In this document: in pieces, positions 18,722-27,137 of the stretch | Position numbering within the stretch: position 1 is the stretch's first letter | How the letters are laid out: each line of letters begins with the position of its first letter | Made by a program: the position numbers and the translations under genes | The notes under the pieces: model-generated | What the model saw: only the letters and a program-made list of their open reading frames with translations | The model's database searches: none | Told to the model about the DNA's origin: nothing | Origin: Alphaproteobacteria bacterium 65-37 | Lineage (GTDB): Bacteria > Pseudomonadota > Alphaproteobacteria > Reyranellales > Reyranellaceae | Assembly: GCA_001897995.1 (NCBI GenBank) | Contig: MKRV01000266.1 | Location: 1-64,000 of the forward strand | DNA: 64,000 nucleotides | Reading direction: 5' to 3'

Positions 18722-19849
18722 CTAGGCCGCGATGGCGTCGTCGAGCAGGCCGCGCAATCCGGCCTCGTCGACCTCGCGCGTCACGAAGGCTTTACCGATG
18801 CCGCGCGCCAGCACGAAGGTGAGCTTGCCGCCCTCGGCCTTCTTGTCGCCGCGCATATGCTCGACCAGCCGCGCGGCATCCCAGCGCCGGCGGTTGTCGC
18901 CGCCGATTGCGCGCAGCCGCACCGGCAGGCCGACGGCGCCGAGATGGCGGCGGACCCGCTCGGCATCGACAGCAGGGCAGAGGCCGAGGCGGGCCGACAG
19001 GTCGAAGGCCATCGCCATGCCGGCGCCGACCGCCTCGCCATGCAGCAGCTCCGGGCCGAAGCCGGTCTCGGCTTCCAGCGCATGGCCGAATGTGTGGCCA
19101 AGATTGAGCAGGGCGCGCAGGTCGGTGGTCTCGCGCTCGTCGGCGGCGACGATGCGTGCCTTGGAGAGGCAGCTCTGTTCGATGGCGTAGGTGCGTGACG
19201 CGGCGTCGCCGGCCAGCACCGCAGCCCCGTTGGCTTCGCACCAGTCCCAGAACGCCGGATCGTCGATCAGGCCGTACTTGGCCACTTCGGCATAGCCCGC
19301 CAGCAGCTCCCGGCGCGGCAGGCTGTCGAGCACGGTCGTATCGGCCACCACCAGGCGCGGCTGGTAGAAGGTGCCGACCAGGTTCTTGCCGTGGCGCGTG
19401 TTGATGCCGGTCTTGCCGCCCACCGAAGAATCGACCTGGGCGAGCAAGGTGGTCGGTACCTGGATGAAATCGACGCCGCGCAGCAGGACCGAGGCGGCGA
19501 AGCCGGTGAGGTCGCCGACCACGCCGCCGCCCAGTGCGACTAAGGTGGTCCTGCGGTCGGGGCGGTGGTCCAGCAGCTCGTTCATCAGCCGGCCGAAGCT
19601 CGCGAACTCCTTGCTGCTCTCGCCGGCCGGAACCGTCACGGTCGTGGCTTCGATGCCCGCCTTGTCGAAGGAGGCGGCAAGCCGCGCGCCGTAGAGCGGC
19701 GCCACGGTGTCGTCGCTCACGATGGTGACGCGCGGGGCGGCGAGCAGCGGGCGCGACAATTCGCCGACACGATCGATCAGGTCAGGCCCGATGACGATGT
19801 CGTAGGCGCGGCCCGCGAGATCGACACGGATGGTGCGAGGGGCACTCAT
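18722..19849 (-). CDS. aroB: 3-dehydroquinate synthase
   Basis: Second step of the shikimate pathway: cyclises DAHP to 3-dehydroquinate using NAD and a divalent metal. The 375-aa protein contains 'LVALGGGVVGDLTGFAAS', 'TLLAQVDSSVGGKTGINTRH', 'GYAEVAKYGLI' and 'LNLGHTFGHALE', the last supplying metal ligands. The ATG at 19849 overlaps the aroK stop by four bases (ATGA). The 460-aa track ORF extends into aroK in another frame and is wrong. Part of aroK-aroB-CNNM. Confidence 0.96.
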   Translation of the reverse strand: MSAPRTIRVDLAGRAYDIVIGPDLIDRVGELSRPLLAAPRVTIVSDDTVAPLYGARLAASFDKAGIEATTVTVPAGESSKEFASFGRLMNELLDHRPDRRTTLVALGGGVVGDLTGFAASVLLRGVDFIQVPTTLLAQVDSSVGGKTGINTRHGKNLVGTFYQPRLVVADTTVLDSLPRRELLAGYAEVAKYGLIDDPAFWDWCEANGAAVLAGDAASRTYAIEQSCLSKARIVAADERETTDLRALLNLGHTFGHALEAETGFGPELLHGEAVGAGMAMAFDLSARLGLCPAVDAERVRRHLGAVGLPVRLRAIGGDNRRRWDAARLVEHMRGDKKAEGGKLTFVLARGIGKAFVTREVDEAGLRGLLDDAIAA

Positions 19850-20424
19850 GCCGACGCTCCCGGTTCGGCCTGTGCGACAGGGCTGGGCTGCAGATAGGCG
19901 CGCAGCGTCTCGATCACCTGCTCGGTGGTGCGATCGGCTGGCTGGGCCGTCGAGTCGACCACGAGATCGGCTTCGGCGTAGATCGGATAACGTTGTTGCA
20001 TAAGTCGGTCGAGAATCTCCCGGGGATCGCCCTGGCGCAAGAGCGGACGATGGGTGCGCTTCTTCACGCGATCGAACAGCACGTCGAGCTCGGCACGCAG
20101 CCACACGGTGATGGCCTTGGTGCGCATCAGGGATCGCGTCTCGCTGTCGATGTAGGCACCGCCGCCGGTCGACAGGACCAATGGCGGCTGGTCGAGCAGG
20201 CGGCCGATGACGCGGCGCTCGCCGGCACGGAACTCCTGCTCGCCGTACTTCTCGAAGAATTCGGAGATGCTGCAGCCGGCAGCTCGTTCGATTTCATCGT
20301 CAGCATCGACGAACGGCAGGCCGAGCCGTGCCGCGAGGCGCTTGCCGATCGCGCTCTTGCCCGCGCCCATCAGCCCGACGAGGGCCACGGTGCGCGGCAA
20401 GGACAGGGGAGAAGGAACGTCCAT
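19846..20424 (-). CDS. aroK: Shikimate kinase
   Basis: Phosphorylates shikimate at the 3-hydroxyl. The 192-aa protein begins 'MDVPSPLSLPRTVALVGLMG'. It has P-loop 'GLMGAGKSA', the shikimate-binding 'DADDEIE', 'STGGGAYI' and the LID region 'RTHRPLLRQGDP'. The ATG at 20424 places the P-loop at the usual distance from the N-terminus; an ATG ten codons upstream (20454) is possible, but GGAAG is nearly adjacent to it and unlikely to work. It overlaps aroB by four bases. Confidence 0.93.
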   Translation of the reverse strand: MDVPSPLSLPRTVALVGLMGAGKSAIGKRLAARLGLPFVDADDEIERAAGCSISEFFEKYGEQEFRAGERRVIGRLLDQPPLVLSTGGGAYIDSETRSLMRTKAITVWLRAELDVLFDRVKKRTHRPLLRQGDPREILDRLMQQRYPIYAEADLVVDSTAQPADRTTEQVIETLRAYLQPSPVAQAEPGASA

Positions 20425-20463
20425 GGCGATCTGTGCACCCTGGATGTCGCCCATTCTTCCGTT

Positions 20464-20495
20464 CGATTCAAGCCGCTGGCGATTCAAGCCGCTGG
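20464..20495. repeat. Perfect tandem 16-bp repeat in divergent promoter region
   Basis: CGATTCAAGCCGCTGG occurs twice head to tail between aroK and the divergent small ORF. It could be an operator duplication or a replication slip. Confidence 0.75.
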
Positions 20496-20563
20496 ACCAA
20501 ATGGTCCCGCCTTGGGCCGCGACGATTGCCGCTGTGGCATCGGTTGGGTAGTTTGCCGCCGTC

Positions 20564-20743
20564 GTGCCCCTGTTCCGTTCGCGAAACCGCTTCACCGTTC
20601 CCACTTTGCGCCTCGGCCCCCTGGTCGTGGTCGCTGCCGTATGCCTGCTGATTGTCGGGCTCGTGGCGTTGGCCGTTGTCGAGCCGCGGCCGCCGCTCAA
20701 GCAGTATGAAGTCCCGGTGCCCAATGAACGCCTGGCGCGTTAA
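20564..20743 (+). CDS. Small single-pass membrane protein (59 aa), not in ORF track
   Basis: Starting at GTG 20564, the frame encodes 59 residues: a basic N-terminus ('PLFRSRNRFTVPTLRLG'), one hydrophobic helix ('PLVVVAAVCLLIVGLVALAV'), and a short polar tail ending 'YEVPVPNERLAR'. It would insert with the tail outside the cytoplasm. It falls just below the apparent 60-codon limit of the track. I recall similar short ORFs beside aroK and xerD in other alphaproteobacteria but cannot check this here. The helix, charge distribution and coding-like composition support it; the function is unknown. It is divergent from aroK. Confidence 0.6.
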   Translation: MPLFRSRNRFTVPTLRLGPLVVVAAVCLLIVGLVALAVVEPRPPLKQYEVPVPNERLAR

Positions 20744-20761
20744 TCTACGGCATCGTCTTCC

Positions 20762-20865
20762 GGACCGCGGGCCTCCAGGCCCGCCTCATGGCTCTCGCAC
20801 ATTGATGAGGGCACTTGAGCGGGCTCCGCGCGGGGTAACCCCCGCGCTTTTGAGGCCCGCGGTCC
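20762..20865. repeat. 104-bp palindromic element abutting a start codon
   Basis: GGACCGCGGGCCT (20762-20774) and AGGCCCGCGGTCC (20853-20865) are a perfect 13-bp inverted repeat. A smaller GC-rich palindrome lies inside. It ends one base before the ATG of the 536-aa protein. Confidence 0.75.
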
Positions 20866-20866
20866 A

Positions 20867-22477
20867 ATGACTAGGCGCGCGCTCCCAGCGGTTCTGCTCG
20901 GTGCCGTTTTCGCTGTGTCGGCGGCACTCGCGCCAGCGATCGCCCAGGTGCCGGATTTCGACCAGCGTCCGACCGGTTTCCTCACGGCCCAGACCGGCGG
21001 CATGCCGGCCAATGCCTGGTCCGGCACCAGTCTCGCCACGGCCAAGCGCCTGGTCTCGGCGTTGCCGGCCGCGCCGCGCAGCCGGGCGCTGCGCGACCTG
21101 CAGTTCAAGCTGCTGGTGAGCCAGCTCACACCGCCGGCGGCCGACGGCAGCCCGCCGCCCGGCCTGTTCGCGCGCAAGGTCGAGAAGCTTGCCGCCATGG
21201 GCGAGGCGGAGAACCTCAACGAAATGGTGCGCAGCGTCGGCGGCTATGCCGATCCGGCGATCGCCGCCATCGTGGTCAACGCGCTGATGATGGCGGGCGA
21301 GAAGGAGGGGGCCTGTGCGATCGTGCGCAGCAATCCCCTGCCGCAGCCCTTCGCCTTGCGGGCCGACATCGTCTGCAAGCTGGTCGCGGGCGACAATGCC
21401 GGCGCACTTGCCGCCGTTCAGCCGCTGCGCAGCAGCGATCCCGCCTTCGCCAAGCTGGTCGAGATCGCCGCCGAAGGCCTGTCGCCGACGGCCTCGGCGC
21501 CGGCGCAGCTCGACGGTCCGGCCATGGTGATGCTGGACCTCGCCTATGTGCAGCCGTCGGCCAACGCGATCCGCTCGACGCAGCCGCCGCTCATCCGCTC
21601 GCAGGTCGTGCACCGCACCCTGCCGCCGGTGACGCGGCTCGATATCGCCGAACGCGGCGAAGCTCTGGCGGTGATCGAGGCGACGCGGCTCGGCGACCTC
21701 TATCTCGACGCGGTGCGCGACGGCGTTGCCATGCCGGCGCCGATGGCGCGTCGCGCCCGGCTGGTTGCGGCGGCGCGCGGTGCCTCGAACGCCCAGCAGC
21801 TCATCAGTTCCATCACCGCGGTCTATGGCGACGAGCGCGGCGGCGCGCTGTTCCCCACGGTGGCGCGCGCCGGCGCCCAGGCGCTGCTCAACCTGCCGCC
21901 GAAGCCCGAATATGCCAACGTCGCCCAGGAAGCGATGCGCGGCTTCCTGCTGCTGGGCGACAAGCAGCAGACCAAGGCCTGGATGAAGCTGGCGCTTTCC
22001 GCGGCTTTCAACGATCAGCGTGCCATGAGTGCGCTCGATCGCCTGATGCCCCTGATCGCCATCGCCGGCGTCGACGAGCGCCGCAGCATGCCGGGCGAGG
22101 AGCTCGACCGCTGGTACGCCGCGATCCGCCAGGAAAATCCGGCGCAGGCGCCGTTGCGCGGCTATCTGCTGCTCGAGCTGCTGCGCGCCGTCGGCATCGA
22201 CGTGCCCAAGGGCTCGACCAGCCTGCCGGAGACGATGCCGGGCGGCGGGCGTTTCGGGACGGCGGCGCCGGCCACGGTCCAGTCGCTGCAGGTCGCGGGC
22301 AATGGCCGCCGTCGCGCCGAGGCCTCGCTGCTCGCCCCGATCGCCACCGGCGAGGCGACGCTGACCGAGCTGCACCCTGCGCTGGTGAGCGCCATCATCG
22401 TCGCCTTGCGCCAGGTCGGCGAGGACAATGCCGGCCGTCTCTTCGCGATCGAGATCGCGATCGCGCACGGATTGTGA
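20867..22477 (+). CDS. Secreted alpha-helical protein of unknown function
   Basis: I do not recognise a named family. The 536-aa product has a clear signal peptide ('LPAVLLGAVFAVSAALAPAIAQ') and a mature, largely helical, Ala/Leu-rich body resembling repeat-type scaffolds ('DPAIAAIVVNALMMAGEKEGACAIV', 'ARAGAQALLNLPP'). It is probably periplasmic. It overlaps xerD by four bases (GTGA), so the two are translationally coupled. Its leader is formed by a palindromic repeat ending one base before the ATG, leaving GAGG about eleven bases upstream as the only ribosome-binding candidate. Confidence 0.78.
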   Translation: MTRRALPAVLLGAVFAVSAALAPAIAQVPDFDQRPTGFLTAQTGGMPANAWSGTSLATAKRLVSALPAAPRSRALRDLQFKLLVSQLTPPAADGSPPPGLFARKVEKLAAMGEAENLNEMVRSVGGYADPAIAAIVVNALMMAGEKEGACAIVRSNPLPQPFALRADIVCKLVAGDNAGALAAVQPLRSSDPAFAKLVEIAAEGLSPTASAPAQLDGPAMVMLDLAYVQPSANAIRSTQPPLIRSQVVHRTLPPVTRLDIAERGEALAVIEATRLGDLYLDAVRDGVAMPAPMARRARLVAAARGASNAQQLISSITAVYGDERGGALFPTVARAGAQALLNLPPKPEYANVAQEAMRGFLLLGDKQQTKAWMKLALSAAFNDQRAMSALDRLMPLIAIAGVDERRSMPGEELDRWYAAIRQENPAQAPLRGYLLLELLRAVGIDVPKGSTSLPETMPGGGRFGTAAPATVQSLQVAGNGRRRAEASLLAPIATGEATLTELHPALVSAIIVALRQVGEDNAGRLFAIEIAIAHGL

Positions 22478-23475
22478 CCGGGGCAGTGAAGCGCAAGCCG
22501 GCGCCCGAACTCGCACGCGAGGTCGGGGCTTTCCTCGAGATGCTGCAGGCCGAGCGCGGCGCGTCGAAGAACACGGTTCTCGCCTATAGCGCCGACCTTC
22601 TCGATCTCCAGAAATTCCTGATCCTGCGCAAGCAGGGCCCGACAACGGCCGATGCGACGGCGTTGCGCGCCTACCTGAAGAAGCTCGATTACCTCGGCAT
22701 GACACCGCGTACGGTGGCGCGGCGCCTCTCGGTCATGCGGCAGTTCTTCCGCTTCCTGCTGGCCGAACGCCTGCGCGAGGACGACCCGGCGAGCACGCTC
22801 GATTCGCCCAAGCTCGGCCGGCCGCTGCCCAAGGTGCTGTCGCGCGTCGAGGTCGATCGGCTGATCGCGGCGGCCGAGGCCAAGGGCGGCATCGACGGCG
22901 GCCGGCTGGAGACGCTGTTGGAGATCCTCTACGGCTCGGGCCTGCGCGTCTCGGAGCTGGTCGGCCTGCCGATCACCGCAGCCGAGCGTGATCCCTCGAT
23001 GCTGATCGTGCGCGGCAAGGGAGCAAAGGACCGCATGGTGCCGCTCTCCGACCCGGCAAGAGTGGCGATTGCGCGATGGCTGAAGGTACGGGCCGCCGTT
23101 TTTGCGGAGGGCCAGACCTCGCGCTACCTGTTTCCCTCGCGCGGGCGGACCGGCCACCTCACTCGCCAGCGCTTTGCGCAATTGCTGAAGGAAGCCGCCC
23201 TGGCGGCCGGCATCGATCCCGCGCGCGTGTCGCCGCATGTCCTGCGGCATGCCTTTGCCAGTCATCTGCTGGAGGCCGGCGCGGATCTGCGCAGCGTTCA
23301 GCTCATGCTGGGGCATGCCGATATCGCCACGACCGAAATCTATACACATGTCCTTCCGGAGAAGGTGCGCTCGCTGGTCGAGGATCATCATCCTTTGGCC
23401 AAGCCATCGACAAAGCCGTCAGCCAGGCCGTCGACGACGCGGAAGCGCCCGCCGCCCGCCGGTGGCGCTGGTTGA
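22474..23475 (+). CDS. xerD: Tyrosine recombinase XerD
   Basis: One of the two recombinases that resolve chromosome dimers at dif near the septum. The 333-aa protein has the SAM-like N-terminal domain ('FLEMLQAERGASKNTVLAYS') and catalytic residues in 'YGSGLRVSELVGL' (Arg), 'RGKGAKDRMVPL' (Lys), 'PHVLRHAFASHLLEAGADLR' (His, Arg), 'LGHADIAT' (His) and 'TEIYTHV' (Tyr). It starts with GTG overlapping the preceding stop. The C-terminus carries an extra Lys/Pro/Ser-rich tail of about 25 residues beyond the usual end. accA follows, a common chromosomal arrangement, so this is a housekeeping gene rather than a phage integrase. Confidence 0.93.
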   Translation: MTGAVKRKPAPELAREVGAFLEMLQAERGASKNTVLAYSADLLDLQKFLILRKQGPTTADATALRAYLKKLDYLGMTPRTVARRLSVMRQFFRFLLAERLREDDPASTLDSPKLGRPLPKVLSRVEVDRLIAAAEAKGGIDGGRLETLLEILYGSGLRVSELVGLPITAAERDPSMLIVRGKGAKDRMVPLSDPARVAIARWLKVRAAVFAEGQTSRYLFPSRGRTGHLTRQRFAQLLKEAALAAGIDPARVSPHVLRHAFASHLLEAGADLRSVQLMLGHADIATTEIYTHVLPEKVRSLVEDHHPLAKPSTKPSARPSTTRKRPPPAGGAG

Positions 23476-23509
23476 CAGGATTCCGGGGGCAGGCGACACC
23501 TGACCTTCA

Positions 23510-24463
23510 ATGACGACCTATCTCGACTTCGAGACGCCGATCAGAGAGCTCGAAAGCAAAATTGCCGAGCTCAGGCACCTGCCCAACTCGGGTGATGTCG
23601 ACATCGCCGAGGAGGTCATGCGCCTGCAGGACAAGGTGCAGAAGCAACTGCGCGCGACCTATGCACGGCTGACGCCGTGGCAGAGGGTGCAGGTGGCTCG
23701 CCATGCCGAGCGGCCACATGCGCAGAGCTACATCGACCGGCTGATCACCGACTACACGCCGCTGGCCGGCGACCGCGCCTTCGCGGAGGATGCCGCCATC
23801 GTCGGCGGCCTCGGCCGCCTGAAGGGCCGCAGCATCGTCGTGCTGGGCCAGCAGAAGGGCGACGATACCGAGTCACGCATCAAGCACAATTTCGGCATGG
23901 CCCGGCCCGAAGGCTACCGCAAAGCGCAGCGCCTGATGAAGCTCGCCGACCGGTTCCGACTGCCGGTACTGACCCTGGTGGATACGCCCGGCGCCTATCC
24001 CGGCATCGACGCCGAGGCGCGCGGCCAGGCCGAGGCCATCGCGAGCTCGATCGAGACCTGCTTGTCGCTCGGCGTGCCGCTGGTCAGCGTGGTGATCGGC
24101 GAGGGCGGTTCTGGTGGCGCGCTGGCGATCGCCTCGGCCGACCGCGTCTACATGCTGGAGAACTCGGTCTATTCGGTGATCACGCCGGAAGGCTGCGCCT
24201 CTATCCTGTGGCGCTCCAATGCGCAGGCGCAGGAAGCGGCCGAAGCCATGAAGGTGACGGCGGCCGACCTCAAGAAGCTCGACGTCATCGACGACGTGCT
24301 TCCCGAGCCGATGGGCGGCGCCCATCGGGCGCCCGACGAGGCGATCGACGTGGTCGGCCGGGTGGTGAACGAGGCCTTCACCGAGCTCGCCAAGCTCGAT
24401 CCCGATACCTTGCGCGAGCGGCGCCAGGACAAGTTCCTGGCGATGGGCAAGAAGGGCCTCTGA
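23510..24463 (+). CDS. accA: Acetyl-CoA carboxylase carboxyltransferase subunit alpha
   Basis: With AccD, transfers the carboxyl group from biotin to acetyl-CoA to make malonyl-CoA for fatty-acid synthesis. The 317-aa protein starts '[21 protein letters not shown]'. It includes '[14 protein letters not shown]', '[18 protein letters not shown]', '[15 protein letters not shown]' and '[16 protein letters not shown]', all conserved in AccA. It is 34 bp after xerD and nearly abuts the LLM oxidoreductase gene, so xerD-accA-LLM may be one unit. Confidence 0.96.
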   Translation: MTTYLDFETPIRELESKIAELRHLPNSGDVDIAEEVMRLQDKVQKQLRATYARLTPWQRVQVARHAERPHAQSYIDRLITDYTPLAGDRAFAEDAAIVGGLGRLKGRSIVVLGQQKGDDTESRIKHNFGMARPEGYRKAQRLMKLADRFRLPVLTLVDTPGAYPGIDAEARGQAEAIASSIETCLSLGVPLVSVVIGEGGSGGALAIASADRVYMLENSVYSVITPEGCASILWRSNAQAQEAAEAMKVTAADLKKLDVIDDVLPEPMGGAHRAPDEAIDVVGRVVNEAFTELAKLDPDTLRERRQDKFLAMGKKGL

Positions 24464-24468
24464 CGGCC

Positions 24469-25485
24469 TTGCCCCTCCGTCTCAGCGTTCTCGACCAGTC
24501 GCCGATCCGCAAAGGCGGCACGCCGGCCGACGCCGTGCGCGAGACGCTGGAGCTGGCGCAGCTCTGCGACCGCCTGGGCTACGAGCGCTACTGGCTCGCC
24601 GAGCATCACAGCAGCGACGCGCTGGCCGGCTCGACGCCGGAAGTGCTGATCACGCGCGTTGCCGGCCTGACCGCGCGCATGCGCGTTGGCTCCGGTGGGG
24701 TGATGCTGCCGCATTACGCCGCCTACAAGGTGGCGGAGAACTTCCGCATGCTGGAGACGCTGTTCCCCGGCCGCATCGATCTCGGCGTCGGCCGCGCGCC
24801 GGGCAGCGACCAGCACACGATGCGCATCCTGGCCGATGGCAAGCCCAACTGGAGCAATCCCGACAAGTACCCCTACCAGGTGCGCGATCTCGTGGCCTGG
24901 CTGCACGACGCCCTGCCGGCCAAGCACGAAGGCGCCGGCGTCACGGCGCAGCCGATCGGACCCACGGCGCCCGACGTCTGGCTGCTCGGATCGAGCGACG
25001 AAAGCGCAGCGCTCGCGGCCCATTTCGGCCTGCCGTTCTGCTTCGCGCACTTCATCAATCCCGATGGCGGCGACGGCGTGACCCGCGCCTATCGCGAACA
25101 CTTCAAGCCGTCGGCGCTGCATCCGACACCGATGCCGATGATGGCGATCTCGGTCCTGTGCGCGGAGACCGACGAGGAGGCCGACCTGCTGTCGCGCAGC
25201 CGCGAGGTCTGGGCGATGCGGCTGCGGACGCTCGGCAATCCCGGCCCAGTGCCGTCGGTGGAGGAGGCGCTGGAGGCGGCCAAGGCGCCCGGTGCCGAAC
25301 GCTGGCTGCCAGCGCTGCGCCGCCGCTCGGTCGTCGGCTCGCCCGCCACGGTGCGGGCGGCGCTCGAGAAGCATGCCGCCAACTATCAGGTCGACGAGAT
25401 CATGGCAGTGACGATCTGCTACGACTTCCAAAAGCGCAAACGCTCCTACGAGCTGCTGGCCGAGGCGTTCGGGCTGGAACGTTGA
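24469..25485 (+). CDS. LLM-class flavin-dependent oxidoreductase
   Basis: A 338-aa luciferase-like monooxygenase that would use reduced FMN, probably an MsnO8-type protein of unknown substrate. The N-terminus 'LSVLDQSPIRKGGTPADAV' and 'WLAEHHSSDALAGSTPEVLI' are typical, as are 'PGRIDLGVGRAPGSDQ' and 'LLGSSDESAALAA'. There is no ATG near the conserved start. I use the TTG at 24469, two residues before 'LRLSVLDQSP'; the 602-aa track ORF runs through accA in another frame. The gene begins five bases after the accA stop. Confidence 0.88.
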   Translation: MPLRLSVLDQSPIRKGGTPADAVRETLELAQLCDRLGYERYWLAEHHSSDALAGSTPEVLITRVAGLTARMRVGSGGVMLPHYAAYKVAENFRMLETLFPGRIDLGVGRAPGSDQHTMRILADGKPNWSNPDKYPYQVRDLVAWLHDALPAKHEGAGVTAQPIGPTAPDVWLLGSSDESAALAAHFGLPFCFAHFINPDGGDGVTRAYREHFKPSALHPTPMPMMAISVLCAETDEEADLLSRSREVWAMRLRTLGNPGPVPSVEEALEAAKAPGAERWLPALRRRSVVGSPATVRAALEKHAANYQVDEIMAVTICYDFQKRKRSYELLAEAFGLER

Positions 25486-25523
25486 ACTGCGATGACTTCG
25501 GCGTGCGTCGCCGGCTCATTCTC

Positions 25524-25672
25524 CTCTCCCCCTTGGGGGAGAGGCTGGGTGAGGGGGATCCTTCAACGCGCACGCTCGCTCCGTTACTCGCACCCTCACC
25601 TCCCCCATGCTTCGCATGGGTCCCCTTCCTCTCCCGCGACGCGGCTTGGTTACAAGCCGCGTCGCGGGAGAG
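25524..25672. repeat. Cluster of palindromic intergenic repeats
   Basis: The gap 25486-25702 contains no gene. It has CTCTCCCCCTTGGGGGAGAG (25524-25543) and a perfect 19-bp inverted repeat, CTCTCCCGCGACGCGGCTT at 25629-25647 with its complement at 25654-25672 around a 6-base loop. The first palindrome belongs to the same family as those at 28055 and 28148. The cluster lies between convergent genes and may help stop transcription. Confidence 0.8.
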
Positions 25673-25702
25673 GACGGATGAGAGATTAGCGCGGCAGGCC
25701 TA

Positions 25703-26983
25703 TCAAAGCCCCGCCACGGGGAAGCCCTTGCCGTGGCCGTTCTGCGGGCGGCGTTTGGATATCTGCGCGCGCGCTTCGGCGGCGCGGCCGTCGCGAACCA
25801 GCGCCGTCGTCACGACATACTCCAGCAGGTCGCGCTGGGCGCGGCTGCCGCCCAAGCGTTCGTGGGTGTCGAGCAGTGGCGTGATCTCGGACGCGGCCCG
25901 CGCCCACTTGCCGTCGGCATAGGCTTCGAAGCCCTGCGCCATCGCCGGCAGCATGTCGGCGGTGGCGCCGCGCGGGCTTTCGACGAATGTGGCGAGCGTT
26001 TCCTTGTCGCCCGCCATGGCGTAGGCGAGCACCGTGTGCATGTCGACGAAGCCGAGGCCGGACTTGCCGAACCACTTGGTGGCGTAGTCGGCGAGCTCGC
26101 GCCAGCGCTCGGGCTGGCGCTCCTGGCCCGCCATTTCGGCGCGCAGCAGGAAGGCCGGACCGTCGGTCGCGACGTTGATCTGCGGGCCCCAGGCGGCGCC
26201 GGGCCGCAGCGCGTCGTCGTAGATGCGCCAGGCCTCGGCATGGCGCCCCGTCTCCATCGACCACAGCGCGAGATGCCAGCTGTTGTGGCAGTGCATCAGT
26301 CCGTCGCGCGCATAGTCCTTCATCCAGTCGGTCAGGAAGGCGAGACCCGCCTCACGTTCACCGACTTCGTAGAAGAGATGGCCGCGAATGTGCGCGGCAT
26401 GGGCGCTGCGCGGATAGCCGGCCAGCGCCTTTTCGATGTTGCGCTCGCCGTCGTCGAGCTTGCTGAGCTCGATCTGGGCGAAGGCGAGTTGGGTGCGGTA
26501 CCACCAGTCGTCGCCATAGTGCTTCTCGAAAGGTTCGAGGATGGCGAGCTGATCGACTTCGCGGCCGACCTTGCCCGAAAAGCCGATCAGGCCGAACACG
26601 CTGGTGGCCGGCGCCAGTGCCATGGCATCGCGCGGCCAGCTCTTCATGTGTTCGTGGATCGCGTCGAGAGCCGCCATCCCCTGGCCGGTCAGGATCTTGT
26701 CGAAGATCGCGATCTGGCTCTGCTCGCGCGCCGTCGTGCCGGCCGCCAGTTCCTTGGCGCGCACCAGCGGAGCCTTGGCCTCGTGGCCGCGGCCGAGAAG
26801 CTGCTTGGCGCGGGCCAGCGAAATGTGCCCCAGCGCGAAGCCGTCGTCGGCCTCCACCGAGGCCTGGAACGCCGTGTCCATGCCGGGCGTCGCCGCCATC
26901 AGGCTGTCGACGCCGGCGAGGTAGGCGTCGCGGGCTGCGACCGAGCTGGTGCTCAGCTCGTTTCCGTAGCGGTCCTTGAGCAT
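25703..26983 (-). CDS. TPR protein of the TTC38-like family
   Basis: A 426-aa cytosolic protein built from helical repeats. 'SSVAARDAYLAGVDSLMAATPG', 'DDGFALGHISLARAKQLLG', 'CHNSWHLALWSMETGRHAEAW' and 'DMHTVLAYAMAGDKETLATFV' resemble TTC38-type tetratricopeptide proteins, whose activity is unknown. The ATG at 26983 is used because upstream residues in the track ORF look non-coding. It is divergent from the TauD-type dioxygenase gene, with 154 bp between them. Confidence 0.82.
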   Translation of the reverse strand: MLKDRYGNELSTSSVAARDAYLAGVDSLMAATPGMDTAFQASVEADDGFALGHISLARAKQLLGRGHEAKAPLVRAKELAAGTTAREQSQIAIFDKILTGQGMAALDAIHEHMKSWPRDAMALAPATSVFGLIGFSGKVGREVDQLAILEPFEKHYGDDWWYRTQLAFAQIELSKLDDGERNIEKALAGYPRSAHAAHIRGHLFYEVGEREAGLAFLTDWMKDYARDGLMHCHNSWHLALWSMETGRHAEAWRIYDDALRPGAAWGPQINVATDGPAFLLRAEMAGQERQPERWRELADYATKWFGKSGLGFVDMHTVLAYAMAGDKETLATFVESPRGATADMLPAMAQGFEAYADGKWARAASEITPLLDTHERLGGSRAQRDLLEYVVTTALVRDGRAAEARAQISKRRPQNGHGKGFPVAGL

Positions 26984-27137
26984 TGGCGTTTCATCCCGTT
27001 GGCAAGCATGCGAGGGCAGGCAGTGCGAAACTCTAGCCCCACGATTGTCCCTCGGGCAATTGCGGGAAACGACCTTCGGTGTTCCAATTGCCGCCTGGAG
27101 AAAGCCGGACACATAAGGCCAGGGAGGAACCCGACCC

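Noticed and set aside
20786-22705. 639-aa minus ORF opposite the 536-aa secreted protein
   Set aside because: The plus-strand frame has a signal peptide and couples to xerD; the minus frame has none and is Arg/Gly-rich.
22474-23475. Phage integrase or integron
   Set aside because: The recombinase has XerD features and is followed by accA, a housekeeping context; no attachment site or cargo is visible.
25486-25702. CRISPR array
   Set aside because: The repeats are palindromic REP-type units without regular spacers.
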